Assembly: GCA_947652115.1 (NCBI GenBank)
Contig: OX393564.1
Location: 18,280,662-18,344,661 of the forward strand
Length of the DNA: 64,000 nucleotides
Direction: 5' to 3'
Source of the DNA: Blastomussa wellsi
Lineage: Eukaryota > Cnidaria > Anthozoa > Scleractinia > Plerogyridae
Shown: positions 1 to 13,700 of the stretch, piece after piece
How the letters are laid out: every line of letters begins with the position of its first letter
Position numbering within the stretch: the first letter of the stretch is position 1
The notes under the pieces: generated by a model
What the model saw: the letters and a program-made list of their open reading frames with translations, nothing else
The model's database searches: none
Told to the model about the DNA's origin: nothing
Program-made: the position numbers and the translations under genes

Positions 1-284
1 ATAGACCAAGATCGCGAGGAGCAAACTGCCCTTCACCTGGCTGTTGAGGATGGTGACCTGAACCTAGCCAAGCTTTGCCTTGACAAGGGAGCAAATGTCA
101 ATGCACACAAGGTGAACATGAGCACCCCACTGCACCTAGCGGCAACCGGGGGAGACTTGGACATTGTTAAAATGCTGGTAGACCATGATGCAAATATAGA
201 AGCTAAGAATGCTTCTCAAGAGACACCACTGCATAGAGCAGCGCAATTTAACCGGGTGGATATTGTGGACTTTCTTCTGTGCAA
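1..284 (+). CDS. TRPA1: TRPA1 exon a: ankyrin repeats
   Basis: Open from the first base (frame 1). Three ankyrin repeats begin at QTALHLAVEDGD, STPLHLAATGGD and ETPLHRAAQFNR. The donor is GTAAGT at 285, leaving phase 2. The true exon start lies upstream of the window or exactly at its edge. Confidence 0.9.
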
Positions 285-3200
285 GTAAGTCACAGTACTA
301 TACAGCATGTGTGTGAAAAAAGTCTGCATACAAGCCTAGTGGCCCATCAGGCCGCAGCTTATCCCGGTTTTCTATAGCATGAAGCCACAGAGAGTATTTC
401 TACTCCTCCCTGAATGCGATGCTTGTCCATCGCAGGGTTATCCCCCAGCAGGAAATTCGCCGGTACCCATTTATAGACCTGGGTGAAGAGAGGCACTGTG
501 AGTGTAAAGTGTCCTGCCCAAGAACACAACGTAGTGCTCTGGCAAGGGGCTCGAACCCAGGTTGTCCGATCGGGAGTCCAACACACTAACTATTAGGCCA
601 CTGCGCCTCCCACTACCGTGTGTGTGAGCTTGTTGTAATATATCAAACATGAGAGACAGTGTTTCATTCCATTTCCAAACACAGAGAAAAGAGTTGAAAC
701 AAAGACATTGACGTGTAGCATCTAGTATCTTTGATGAGTTTGAAGTGTTTGCATCTTCTCAATTGAAACTAAAACTACGAAGAAAAGAAGATTGAAATAA
801 AATCTAAAATTCTATGCTGAGATCAGATTTCCAAACCACAGTCTGATTTCCTCTGTTTTAACATGATTAATTATTAATGAGTTTGATAAAAGTATGTTAA
901 ATGCCTCTTCTTTACAAATTATTTGGTACTAACAATAGTTTTTTCCTTCTTTCTTTCTCTCTTGCTTGTGACAACAGATTGAAATAACTTAAAGTTTGCC
1001 ATTTCATTTTCTTAGCTTGAAAGCCTTTTTTTCCTTCACTGCTGTTTAAAATCTGTCATAGATTTTGCAATGTTGCCCTCTCAGAGGCTTTCAGCGGGAA
1101 ACAGTTTTTATTGGTAGAGGTCAGCAGCCAATGAGAGTGCGTGCATGCTGTTTGGGAAAACATTTCAGCTACATAGCAATCTCTGACGTTGCCTACTATT
1201 TTCAGAGGTGCTTCCATTGAATGCCGAGACAAAGATAAGGACACACCGCTGTTGATAGCAGCAAGTAAGAATCACTTGGAAACAATCAGAAGTCTCCTAA
1301 ATCATGGTGCGGATATAGGGGCGAAAGACAGCAACGATGAAACACCTATATATAGAGCAGCTTCTGAGGGATGCATTGAGGCTCTTGAGGTAAGGTAACA
1401 GTAGCCTGTGAAAGTCCTTCACAGAAGTTCTTTTGGCTTGTCCCGCAATCATTCCACCCCAACGAACTGAGGATGGAAGATTGCGTGACAAGCCAAAGGA
1501 CATCATTGCAGGAGAATGCTAAAGCACAATGCACACAGTCACATAATTCAATTCAATTCAGTCCAAAGAGAAAATGTACTTTATGAAAATATATCTTATG
1601 ATAATTTTCAATTAGAAACTTGTTATTTAGTAGAAACATACCGTTATTTTGTCCTTTGCCGGTAGAAATGAACAGGATTATCCATGAGTCAATATTCGCT
1701 AAGGGGATGTTGCATCAAAATTGAACATTCATTGTTTTCAACAGAAAGGATAACATTTTAATAATGATGGTACTACGTAACTAATTATTGTTACAAGTAT
1801 CTTGATTTTCTTTCATGTTGCCTTTCAGTTTCTCCTAAAAGATCGTAAAGGCAAGACTCTAGTTGAGGAATATGACAAGTATGAGAACACACCACTCCAT
1901 GTCGCTGCCAAAAAAGGATATGTTAGAATAGTCCAAGTAAGTATTTGTTTGTTAAACTGAACTTCAAGTTGTTTTGAAACCGTTGTTTGAATGCCTTTAT
2001 TAGGATCATAGGTTGCCAAATGCCCCACCCCACCCACCTTTCTTCCCTGTCCCCTCCAATAGCACTGTTTCATGTCAGTGTTCTGGGGGGTACTCCCTTA
2101 AATTTTGGATAGGTATGCAAAGGTTCTGAAACCCTGACCCTATTTGAGGATAAAGAAACTGCCTTTTTTATGGCTCAAACCCGACCAAATGACACCCTAT
2201 TCAAAGAGTTACACAAATTGAGAATGGTATTAACGGGTCAACTTTATCTCGTTTCTGCAGTGCTAACACTTTAAAGTGCATATGGTTTAACACACCATTT
2301 CTACCTGGTTTAGCTGGCTGTTTACACACTGCAATTTTAGCTGATACGTTTTAGGTATCCTAGAAAGCATCACACCAGGAGCAATGCCAACTTAATCTTT
2401 AGGAACCACCAGCTGTCAGATCTAGAAATATAAGAATTATGTGGCAAGCGGTAAAGAGTCAGACACAATAACAAGTTGATACAATGCTACTTAGCCTAAT
2501 TCTTGAAAATATTACGTTTGCCTTTAGTTCCTTTTGGATAATGGTTGCTGTATTGACAGCAAGAATGATGGCTCTTTAACGCCGCTCCATTTAGCAGCCA
2601 AATTTGGACGTATAAGGTAACATTACCTCTACATGCAGTATTTGAGAGTCCGAGACAAAAAACAGTTTTAATTGATTTATTGTAATTGAACGTTAGTGAC
2701 TGCCTGCGACCCTGGAATTTTGCAACATGTAATTATCACGATTTCATATGTTTGCAAAACCAAATCAATATGAATTTGAATTCCACGATTTCATACGTCT
2801 CGAGAAAAGGCCCATTTTTTATTAAAAGATTACAGGAAGTGAAACAAGTTGTATGATAAAGATCGTAACTTTGTCATCAATTAGTTTACTCGCTTCTAAG
2901 GCTAACATGAAAAGATTAAATCATTTTATCTGTAGTTTACGAAGACAGACAGAATGAGACAATAATGTAACGAGGTAATAAGGTGTTTATTAGAGTGCGT
3001 TGTAATTTCGCACGGTTATTAAATGTTTGGTTCATCGATACGTTGAGCTACTTCACGGAAACGCATCTTGAAGAAACTTGCAAGTTTTTTCAAGTTTGTC
3101 GTTTGTAATCGGTCTATATTGTTGTCATTCGAAACAATCCATGTATAATTTCAGCATTTTATAATCCCGTTGGTGTTTTTTGGCATTAGAAAACTCTTAC

Positions 3201-4704
3201 GTTTAGATTTCCTTCAATTTCAAACTGAGTAAATGGGAAAATGACTTCAAATGCCGTGACACTGCTCCTTTAAGTAAGGGTCTTCAAATTGACGCTATAT
3301 AATAATCGATGTTATATACCTTGTCTAGGACCGTATGTGCCCTTCTCAAGAGAGATATGTCAATTATAAACGACGAAGACGATGCTTCAAATACGCCACT
3401 ACACCTGGCAGCTTTACATGGATATGACAAAGTCGCCAAAGAGCTGCTGGACAGAGGAGCAGCTATTGACGCCAGGTGAACGACTCCTTTTAATCCCTTA
3501 CATGTATAATAAATCGTAATGTAGAGCTCGATAGAGTAGAGAAGTTGATCATCTCTTTGATTAAGAATTAGATTCGCCCAAAGAAAGTCACAGAAAACGA
3601 CTGGAAGAGAAAGGATTTTAAAATCTGTAATTACAGTGCACAGCTTACAATTACAGTACCATTCGCTCCGACGAAGGGCTAACGCTCGAAACGTCAGCTC
3701 ACGAATCTCTTTACGGTGGCCAATTCACATTATCAACCCACTTGATAAAACCAAATTATATCCCTTATTTTTGGCCAGTTTAAAAATTATTAGCGCTCAA
3801 ACCTTGTCGCCATTGCTGTTTGCTACCAATGAACATATTCGGCTAACGTGTTTACATCCTTGTCACCCAATTCAGGTTATGATATGATCCATTTGGGAGG
3901 TTACAATTGTTCTTTTCATAGATACTCCCATGCACTCTGTTGCGTGTGGCAAATTGCACAATTGTTACTTCCCAAGTGAATCATCACATGATCTGAATTG
4001 GGAAGCAACAAGGATGCAAAAATGTTGGTTTATATATGGTATTAGCAGAAACTCAGCTATGTTCTATTGGAAATCCTTGAATCTGATTGGTTCTCCGACT
4101 GTTTTCTATTCGCCATTATAGTTCACCGCTAAATTTTCTCCGATTCTCATTGGTCTAAATTAAACACGTGACGCGATAGTGTTCATCCGCGGAGAGCACT
4201 ATCAGCGCATAGTGCCCGTCCGAGGAAAATTCCCGGATGGATAGTGCCCGTCCATGAATTTTTTTTGTAAACAAGCGGGCTCTCGTTAAAAAAAAACATT
4301 AAAACGCTATTTGATTGATCTGCATTTAGAGGGTTTCTTGCCTGATTTTCCTTTATTCGTACATTTCGGCTTGCAGCAAAAACTCAAGAAACTGTTTTGT
4401 GAATCTGCGCGCGGAAGAAAATTTAGTGTTGAACAATAAAGACAATGGAGTGTTTATGTCTCGGAACTATCGGTCTGATAGTTGCTACTTGGAAATTTGA
4501 TGTTCTTAAAACTAGCATATTTGCCCTCGAAGCTCAAATTTCCGCCGGGCAACTATCAGCCGATAGTTCCTCGACAGAAACACTCTATTGTTTAAATAGA
4601 AAACGATCGCGCGCGCGTTGCTCTTTGAAGGAAATATTTTTCTTGGTTTTCGGCTTAAAAATCCATAAACTGTTAGCTTTTGGGATGCAATCCTTTAGAG
4701 TTTC

Positions 4705-4740
<36 letters not shown>

Positions 4741-7700
4741 TGAGCAATAGTCAACTCGGCTGCGCCTGGTTGACTACTCGCTCATAGAAAATGAGGGCGA
4801 GTAGTGTAATTGTTTAATACATACTACTATTCAACTTCCCTGAACTTTAATCTAGGTTTCAATAGAGCTGCTGTTTCGTTCAGTGTCTGTGTTGTTACAA
4901 TTGCTGATCGATTTTCTTGCACAGGAACGCCAACCTTTGGACACCTCTGGATTGTGCCGCAGCCAAGGGCTGGGTTGAGGCTGCCGCTGTGCTATTGGAT
5001 GAAAACTGTCCTGTGGACCCCACTGACAAAGCTAAGGTTAGTATCATATATAGTGGTCCGCCAGTAACTTGGTTGTTATTCAACGATCTTTGTTAACTAA
5101 ACTAACCATACCAGTAAAACAATGTCTGATACCATTTTGATCGCTTTACTGAGTTTCCAGACCCTTCAAAGATAAGCTAAAACGTCTATAGTGTGATTCA
5201 TGACAGAGCCACACGCCCTACTGGTTGGAGGCACGCTCTCGACGCTTCACGCCATAATTGTCCGGCCTTTTGTCGGCTCGTCCAACTTCGTCGGCTCGCA
5301 GACTAATGTTTCGACTGATTTTTAAACGTAAATGTGCCAAAGGATTTGCAAACGAATTCAAAACAGAAATTTATGAAATCAAGCCACCTTCAAAATGGCG
5401 TGTACCCATATCTCTCCTTTGCCAATTCTCTAAAGAGCATCTTTGCGTGCGTCACGAGCCGCCACATTGGATTAGTGCAACAAAAGAACGGAGTTGAATG
5501 GCTCTTGTTGCAGTCCTAAGCGGTGAGACATACAAGCGAGGTTAACGGGTTATTCTGCATGCATGCTGTTGTGCGATGTGTTAACCCTTTCGCCTCGTTC
5601 GCATGCCGTCTTTGGGGCACCAATATGTTCGCTGTTTCTTTCCTTTCGAACAACAATATGGCTTCTGTCATGTCGTATGGCAAGGTTCCATTACGAAGGA
5701 TCATGTACGAAGCAATCAGGCAACGCTTGTGCAAAGGAAGGATTACGCTATCTACCGGGGCTATGGCTGGATAAATCTCTAGTCAGTGAATAATGGATTT
5801 TGTTTTGTCAACACTCAGGTACCGTCCGCACTAAGCTGACAAATTTCGTTTGACAAATTTTGTCTCTACCAAATTAATTTTCAGTTTGATAATCGTGTAC
5901 GCACTTGAAAGCATCAAATTATTCTATAACCACAAGATTAAATTTTTTTACTGACGTTTTCCTTTCAAATGTGTCAGTATTGAGGCTTGACAAACATTTG
6001 TCCTGCTCCGAGGCAGGACGACGGAGGCTTTGAAGTTTTGTATGGCTTGACAAAATTTGGAAGGAAAAAATTGCCTTCCGCACTTCTAAACAAAAATTCA
6101 CCAAATGCGGACTTTACCTTATCCACTGATTGATCCGGTCGATAGCGTTATCTGCTCTTTGCACAACTGAAAGCAGCTGTTTGTGCTCGAAATCGACGGC
6201 TTGTTTTACAAGCTCTGTTTACAATAAAGTAAGCTATAAGCATATATATGTATATGTATATATATATATTTTAATTTGCCAACTGACACGGTACAATGAT
6301 TTCTGTAGAAGTAAGTCTTCCTGCCTTCATTATTGGCGCTATCTTTTTCAGACCACTCCCCTGCACCTTGCAGCACGTGAAGGTCACGTGGAAATGGTCA
6401 AACTACTTTTGTCAAGGAAGGCGAACATCACACTGACTGACAGTGCTGGGCGGAACTGTCTTGATATGGCCATTGAAAACAACCACAAGTAAGTACATGA
6501 TTATTATACAAAAAGTAACTTAACATTTTATGGTTAAACTTTCAATCTTAGAACTGATTTCCACTTGTTTCGCATAGGAAGTACGCAAGTTGCTTAGTTT
6601 CTCAGTGTCTGTACTTCCATATTTGTCTCCAAAACAGACGTTTTGAGGGAATCTTCACACCTAGCTGTTGTTGATTACAAACATGCTGTAAAGGCCAAAC
6701 ACGGCATGTGTATTTACTAGGAAAATGACCCCTTAAAGGGATTCTTTCACGAGTATAACTTCAAAAATTCAACAGCCCAAACACGTGTTTACACCAATGG
6801 AAATCTACAAACAGTGGTCAACTTTTGATAAAATTACTATTAATGCCAGTCTACTGATTGAAACTAAATGTGGAGTGATATCATTGTGATATTATCAAAA
6901 CTTTAGATCTCAACTTGAAAAAGTCAGGCTGACTTTTTCAAGTTCTGTCCTTGTGATTTGGAAATATTGGTGAAAACTGTTTATGGACACTCTCTTCCTT
7001 AAACAATTTGGCTGATACCTATCTCTCCATGTTCTATAGGAGTATTTCCTGTATGGGTGAAAGAACTTAGTTATAATTTTGTGCCCATTTCAGCTAAAAA
7101 AAAAAAGCTGAAAAATGTCCGCGACCTTGTCCCTTTAAGACAGTGGCGTCACCGTGTTTGAAAGGTTTCGTTTTCACCGTCCAGACGAAACGCGAGAAAG
7201 GCTTTTTCAAAAGTTTCCAATCTGAAGAGCGTTTTCGAACAGTTGCATTTTCGGGTCACCGTTTTCAGCGGATACATGTGGACGGAAGGCCGATACGCAA
7301 AGAAGAGGTTACGTAGGAATCGGTAGACTATCGGTAAAGTGTCGATAAGGTATCGGCCTAGTGTCGACGAGACTAAAACCGTATCGGCCGACACACATAT
7401 CGGTCGATATATCGACCGATACTCTACCGATACTAGACCAATCCTCGACCGATATGTCGACCGAGTGTCGACCGCTACTCGGCCGACATATCGACGGAGT
7501 GTCGGTCGATATATTGATCGATAGTGTCGACCGACACTACCTACAGTAAACATGATCCAAAATTTCTTGGTGCAATCTCAACTCCTTGCGCAAAAATCTA
7601 GTGTTATAGATTGTCACCTGCAATGTTCCTGTCTTCTTTTCAGGGAAGTTGCGCTTGTCATTATCCAGCATAATGATTGGAGACAAGCCATGCGTAATAA

Positions 7701-10700
7701 GACCAAAGATGGAACAACAATTAACACGCCAATGAGGAAATTGATCAAGAAATTACCCGGTAAGGCAACAGCCATGAAAGTGCTGCAGAATCTGTAAAAG
7801 AAACAGCGTCGTATTTTCATCTTCATGATTTCTTCACTTGAAGCTCTATCCGGAGTTCGTATATTTCATTCCATGTTTTGATTTAAGCACAAGACTGTAA
7901 GCAGTCGGTTGTTGTTGAGATCCAGCGCGCGGCCGTGAAAAAAATATGCAATAGTTACAGACTACGTGCTAAACGACATACCATGATACAACAAGCAAAC
8001 AAAAGCAACCTCAAGCAAAGATATATATATATGTCACATATGAACTTGAACTACGCCTATGAGATTTGCACACAACACCGTAAAATCCCGTTAAACAGCC
8101 CTCCCCGAGGCATACATTTAGGAGAGAAAAGAAAAAAAGAAAAGCTTTTAAAACTATTTTTCTTCTTTAGAGCATCTTGCATCTTCAGCACTGATCACCC
8201 AGTATTAATTAGCATTCATCTTAGCGGAGCTCCATTGCGCGAAGCGCCACAGTGGAACAACATTGGTAAGAAATTTTGAAAAACCCATCAAGCCGAGAAA
8301 ATTTGGAAGTCACGTGACCGTACGAACGCGCAAACTTTGTTGGGAGGAGGTGGTGGGGGAGACCCATACCCCAGAAATAGGGATTGGCTAACGTCAAGGT
8401 ATACGTCAGCATTTAGCATTCAACGATCAATTAACAGCTATCAAAGCAAAGTATCCGCTGACTAATATTACGGGACCATTTTGCGGGATAAGCTTTTTGC
8501 TGCATAATTATTTCGTTTTGCATTTTACGTTGTTAGAGTATGTCCTGGGACTTATGATGTCTCTTGAACTACTGTACAACATCTTTTCTGTTTTGTGTTT
8601 TTATGTTTAAAGGGGTTTACGATGTGGTGTTGTTGTACGTGCTGAAATATTTTCAGGCGCAAAATTTCAAAACGAAACATTTTTTGGCCGTTTTTTTATA
8701 CTGTAACAACCCTTCCCGGAGTCGTGGTGGAAGGGATATCTTTTGAATGGCTCAAAAGGTCTCACATGAATGGCTCGATACCCTTCTCACGAACGAACAA
8801 ACGACAGAAACAATACCGTAGCGCGAAGAACAATAGAAACTGCTAAACTAAAAGACTGTAGAAGTTTACGATAGCGCCTGCACTACCGTCTCTCGTCTCC
8901 TCCCAAAAGCCCACAAAAAACCCTTCAGGAAACGTTCAAGTCTAGAGTTATTGTCGGCATTTTGGGGTCCATAATAGCAAATTAACATTATCAACGAATT
9001 GTTCTCCTGAATTGTCCCACATATTATAGAGGTTGCAGAGAAACTGTTCAACAGATGCGTAAAATCCAATGGACTCCCTGTGGACCACCCACAGTACGGC
9101 ATCACCCTAAACTATGAGTTCCTGGATGATGTGAATGATGAGTGGGCTGGGCTTATGGCGTCAGACACATCTGATCACGAAGGATCCGGTGTGGATACAG
9201 TGCTGTACAAAATCAAGTCTGCACTTCCCGAGAATGCTAGCAAACAGGTGGAAATTAAAAGCAATCATCCATTAATGCTTATGGTACGTAAGGGAAGAAT
9301 CCTTAACATTTTGCGTAAATGGTTGATGCCAGGTCAATTCTGTGCTAACGTATACATTTACTCGTACGAAAAATGCTCCTGCAGAATTGTGAAGAAGATA
9401 TCAAATGAAAATCTAGCATCGCCATGGAGAACAAACCATAATAGTTGGCTTCGCTTTTTCAGGAGATGGATTGGGAATTTGAAAAGAAAATTGGCAATTT
9501 TTTTCAATTTTCAATCCACTTCCATCCTCGCCATCAGTAGCAACAGATACCAGTAAATGGTTTCACTGCAGTAATACAGTCTTGGGTAGCAAAACTAAAA
9601 TGGCGCTTTAATGGTTGCTGTCATTATTAATTTGCAACCCAGCTTTTTGGAATGGACGTTGGCATATCTGCGCTAGTTTATTACTTAATTATATAGCTAC
9701 ATCATAATCCATTATTGTCAACAGATGCATTTTTTATTAATTTTTGCCAACTGTCCAAATTTAAAATAAATTGGACAGTTTTTGCTCAGACTGTCCAATT
9801 TAAGAAAAATCTGGATACCTTCCATGAACTAATGAATCATGAAGAAAAAAAGTAGTTTGAAAGGTGAAACATGTAGTTTTGGATGCTATATAATTAATAC
9901 GTAGATACGTATATGTAATAGGACTACATGCTTGGCCAATTTGACAATAATTGGAATCAAAAAATTCCTCGGACTGCCAAATTGGACTCGGCCTACGGCC
10001 TCGTCCAATTTAGCAGTCCTCAGATTTTTTCTCATCCAATTATTTCCAAATTGGACAGCATGTAGTCCTATTACATATACGAATTACGACGAAATAATGG
10101 TTGTAACTGATTTCATGATAGTTGTTATTTAGGGTATTACAAAATGGTGGGTTGTAAAAGGGCTAAAGCGGTTAGGAAAGTCACTTCTTATGAATATATT
10201 TTTCTGGGGGACTGGTGGAACAACTGACTTCCCTCTATCATGTGTAACCGCCGGTTAAAGGTTATGTTATCAAAAGCCCTGCCATGGAAATGATGTAAAA
10301 TGGTTTCTTGCAAGTTGTGCACAAACCAGAATTTAACACTGCTGTTAAAGGAACTACGCCAAAGTTTGTGTCTTTTGAAAAAGTTAGCCTAATTTTTTCA
10401 AAATCCTCCTTTGTAATACATGTCAATCTTCTCTATCTTTATCCTTGTTCCTTTTTGTTTAGTATCACCTCTTTGGTGTTTTCCTTCCTTAGTAAACTAT
10501 TAGTTTTAGGTTTACTTCATTTTACGGAAAATTTGGTTCGTCGCCAAAAATAATTCAAAATATGGTGACGTAGCTCCTTTGTATGTTTTTGGTAGGCCAT
10601 TCGCTAAAATGGCTGGTGCACGATTGTGATAGTCAGGGCAGGCATTTTAGACAACCATCTTTCGAGTAGAAACGGCCCATGTGGCGCAAATTACTTAACC

Positions 10701-13700
10701 TAATGCTGTTTTCTTTGTAGGTCACTAAAGAACGAGTCAAGCTCCTCAGTCATCCCCTGGTCACGTACCTGTTGCGTTACAAATGGCGTAGCTTTGGTCG
10801 CTATGTGTATTACGGTCGACTCATTCTGTACGGGATTTTCCTGTATTTCCTCACCGGTTATGCCATGCTTATTGCGAAGAGCATACCAATAACAGAGTGC
10901 CACGACGCGCAATGCACGTGTAACGTGACTTTTGGGGCAGAAACGACTGGCAGCGAAATTATGTGGAGAACAATTGGTCGGCCAATGATTCTTGTTACGA
11001 CGTCTATAAGTTTATTTTTAGAGGTGGGTATGTAGACTGTTCACAGCCGCTGTATTTTTTCAACGCAAAAGACAGCGCGCGAGCAAAACACACAGAGAGC
11101 GAAGCGCTAGGGGGTAGGGGCGGGAAGTGAGCGAAAGGAAAAAATAGAACGGCTGTGGACATCTTTGTTAAAAAGTGGACTTATTAGACTCCTGCCCCTA
11201 TTATCGCCATGTCGTTATCAGCTCCGCCCCTTGACCTATTAATCAAATCGGACCAATAATTCTGGCAAAACAACAACGCGTGAAACAGAATTAGAACAAC
11301 ACGAGCGTTCGTTGTTGAGGGTGTTGTCTGAGACAAAGCCTACACAATTTATCAACGCGAGTGATGGAGGAAAAATACGAAAAACTAGTGGGCTGTGAAC
11401 GTAATTTTAGATCTTTTAAGTGTTCGATGGCTGTGAACCAGAGGAATAATGCATGCTCGGTATGAAATAACAACAATAAAATAGTCGCGGTCAATAGGCT
11501 TTATCACTATAATCATCAGAGTCGAACAAACAGTGAATACCGTATTCATAAGTATTCGTTTTAAGACGCGATATTTCAATAATAAAGAACAAATCTTACC
11601 ACGTCTCTACGGTGTGACACTCGTCAACTGCAAGGAACGAGACACAATCGTGCAAGGAGGAATATTCTTTCTTTAACTTATTCTGAAATCTTGGATCAAA
11701 AAAAGTCCCCCGCTGTTTCGCGATCGGCTGAAGCACACGCATTATTTGTCGACAAAACGATGGTAGGAACACGCAGCTCTTCCATCTATTGAATCTGTTC
11801 ATTCATTGTATACTCTTCAGCGGGGAACCCACAACATTCCGATAAAGTTGCAACTCCATAGCCGCTGAGAAGAGCTGACAAATACGACTTTTTTTCCGAA
11901 ACCGGTCGACAGAATCGTCACAACGTCCTTCAACTGGAAGGAGGAGATGTTTGACGGCGTCTTTCTTTTCATCTTTGAACGACGAGGCGTGAGGGAATCT
12001 TTCTAGACAGAAATCTATGAGCCGGTCCACCCCGATATCACAACGGATTTCGAGTGATGACAACTGCTTCAAACCGCAAGACGCGCCAGGAATCAATCAT
12101 GATCGGCCGTTGTCTAGGAGATGACAATTTTGTCGCCTTTCAACCAATGGGAATTTTCCGAGCGAACGCAACGCAACAAGACGCGCAGAGCAAAGTAAAT
12201 TAACACAAAAAGCAAAGCAACGCAACCCAAAATTTAAAGCAAAGCAAGATAATGAAACGCAGGCCAAAGCAGAGTAACACAAAGCAGAGCAATGCAAAGC
12301 AGCGCAAAGCAAAGTAAAGCAACGCAGACCAAAGTAAAGGAGAAAAAAGCAAGAAAGCAACGCAACAACAACAAAAAACACAAACCAAGCATCGTAGATT
12401 GGTGCAAATCGACAAAGGGCAACCAAAACAACGAAAAGCGTATGTTTTAAGCAACGCAACGCAGCGCAAAGCAAAGCCGTGTAGCGCACGGCACTGCAGC
12501 CCATCGTGGAGTAAAACACGCTGAGTAGTTTCAAGTCGTTGTCTCGTCAACGGAGATACTTTTTTGGAGCGCTTCATAATTTAGCCGGTCTGCTTCAGTA
12601 GTTTTATCTAGTTATGGCAAATGTATGTTATATTTCGCAGCAGGGTTTTCTGCAGTAAGTGTTGCATGAGGAGTGCAGCTGTGACAGGGACATCACATTT
12701 ACTTTTGTTGTTTTTTTTTTATATCTACAGATTTTTAAATTTTTCTACATGTGGAGGCTCTACTTGCAGTGGAACAGACTTATAGAAGTTTTTGCTTACA
12801 TTTTCTCAATGATCTACATCGTGGATGACTTTCAACTTGATCGAGCTAGCTTCACGATTCTTAAGGGATCAAGGCAAGTTCAACGCTTTTGTTGCCTGAG
12901 TCTCACGCAAGCCTCGGATTATTTGTTTTTCAATCGTGTGTCCCTTTGGCAAGTTTAACCGAAAAATCGCTCAAAGCTCGCAAGTCACGCATATACGCAT
13001 TGCGGACCTATTGTTCGTCATGGTTCGAGGCACGGCTGTGGTCGTTGGGCAAAACACTTAACTCTCAGTAAAACCTCTAGCCGCTTCGTGTCACAGAAAC
13101 TGCTCTTAAGCGCTGGCAGCTATGAGCCATGTTGGCTTAAAAGGCTTTTCTTTGTACGGTTTAACTCCCTACACAAAAAAGCAACCCTTCTAAATTCCGA
13201 TGCCATCAGGAACTGATACTTGACTCCGCAAGCGCACATCTAGTTAAAGTTATTTTTGCTTCTTTTCACGCAGTTATTCATCATTGTATTTGCAGGTGTT
13301 TCGTGTGGCACAGTAGTTTTGGTGCGACAGCAGTTTCGCTATCATGGATCGGGCTTGTTCTGTTTATGCGCAAGTTTCCCAAACTTGGAATATACGTGGT
13401 AATGTTCACTGATATTTTCAAGACATTCGCTCAGTTCTTTGTAGTCTGCTTCCTGTTTATCGTTGCATTTGGCTTAGGATTTCACATCCTTCTATTCAAT
13501 CAGGTACGTACTGATTTTGGCCTTGGAAGTATTTTTATTCCTTTTGAGGTTTACCTTATCTCTATTGAAACGGTCCAACCTTGTAGCATACGACAACTCC
13601 ACGTGCAAGGTTACCGTCCCAAGTTCAGAAATTCACGAAAACCGAAGTATTTTACTGGGTAATCCCAAAGGAGGTTTTGTAGCGGAACACGTTTTACTTT

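Noticed and set aside
530..612. tRNA gene on the minus strand
   Set aside because: A and B boxes are present but the acceptor stem does not close, and a SINE body follows.
3636..3887. 83-codon plus frame over the Penelope tail
   Set aside because: The tail is non-coding in the element; the frame is chance.
7149..7553. 134-codon minus frame and overlapping plus frames rich in Tyr, Arg, Ser and Thr
   Set aside because: Produced by the CpG-rich satellite; all frames are open because the repeat words lack stops, and there is no splice or start context.
12097..12577. Leu/Cys/Ala-rich minus frames of up to 145 codons
   Set aside because: They track the AAAGC/AACGC array; composition is explained by the repeat.
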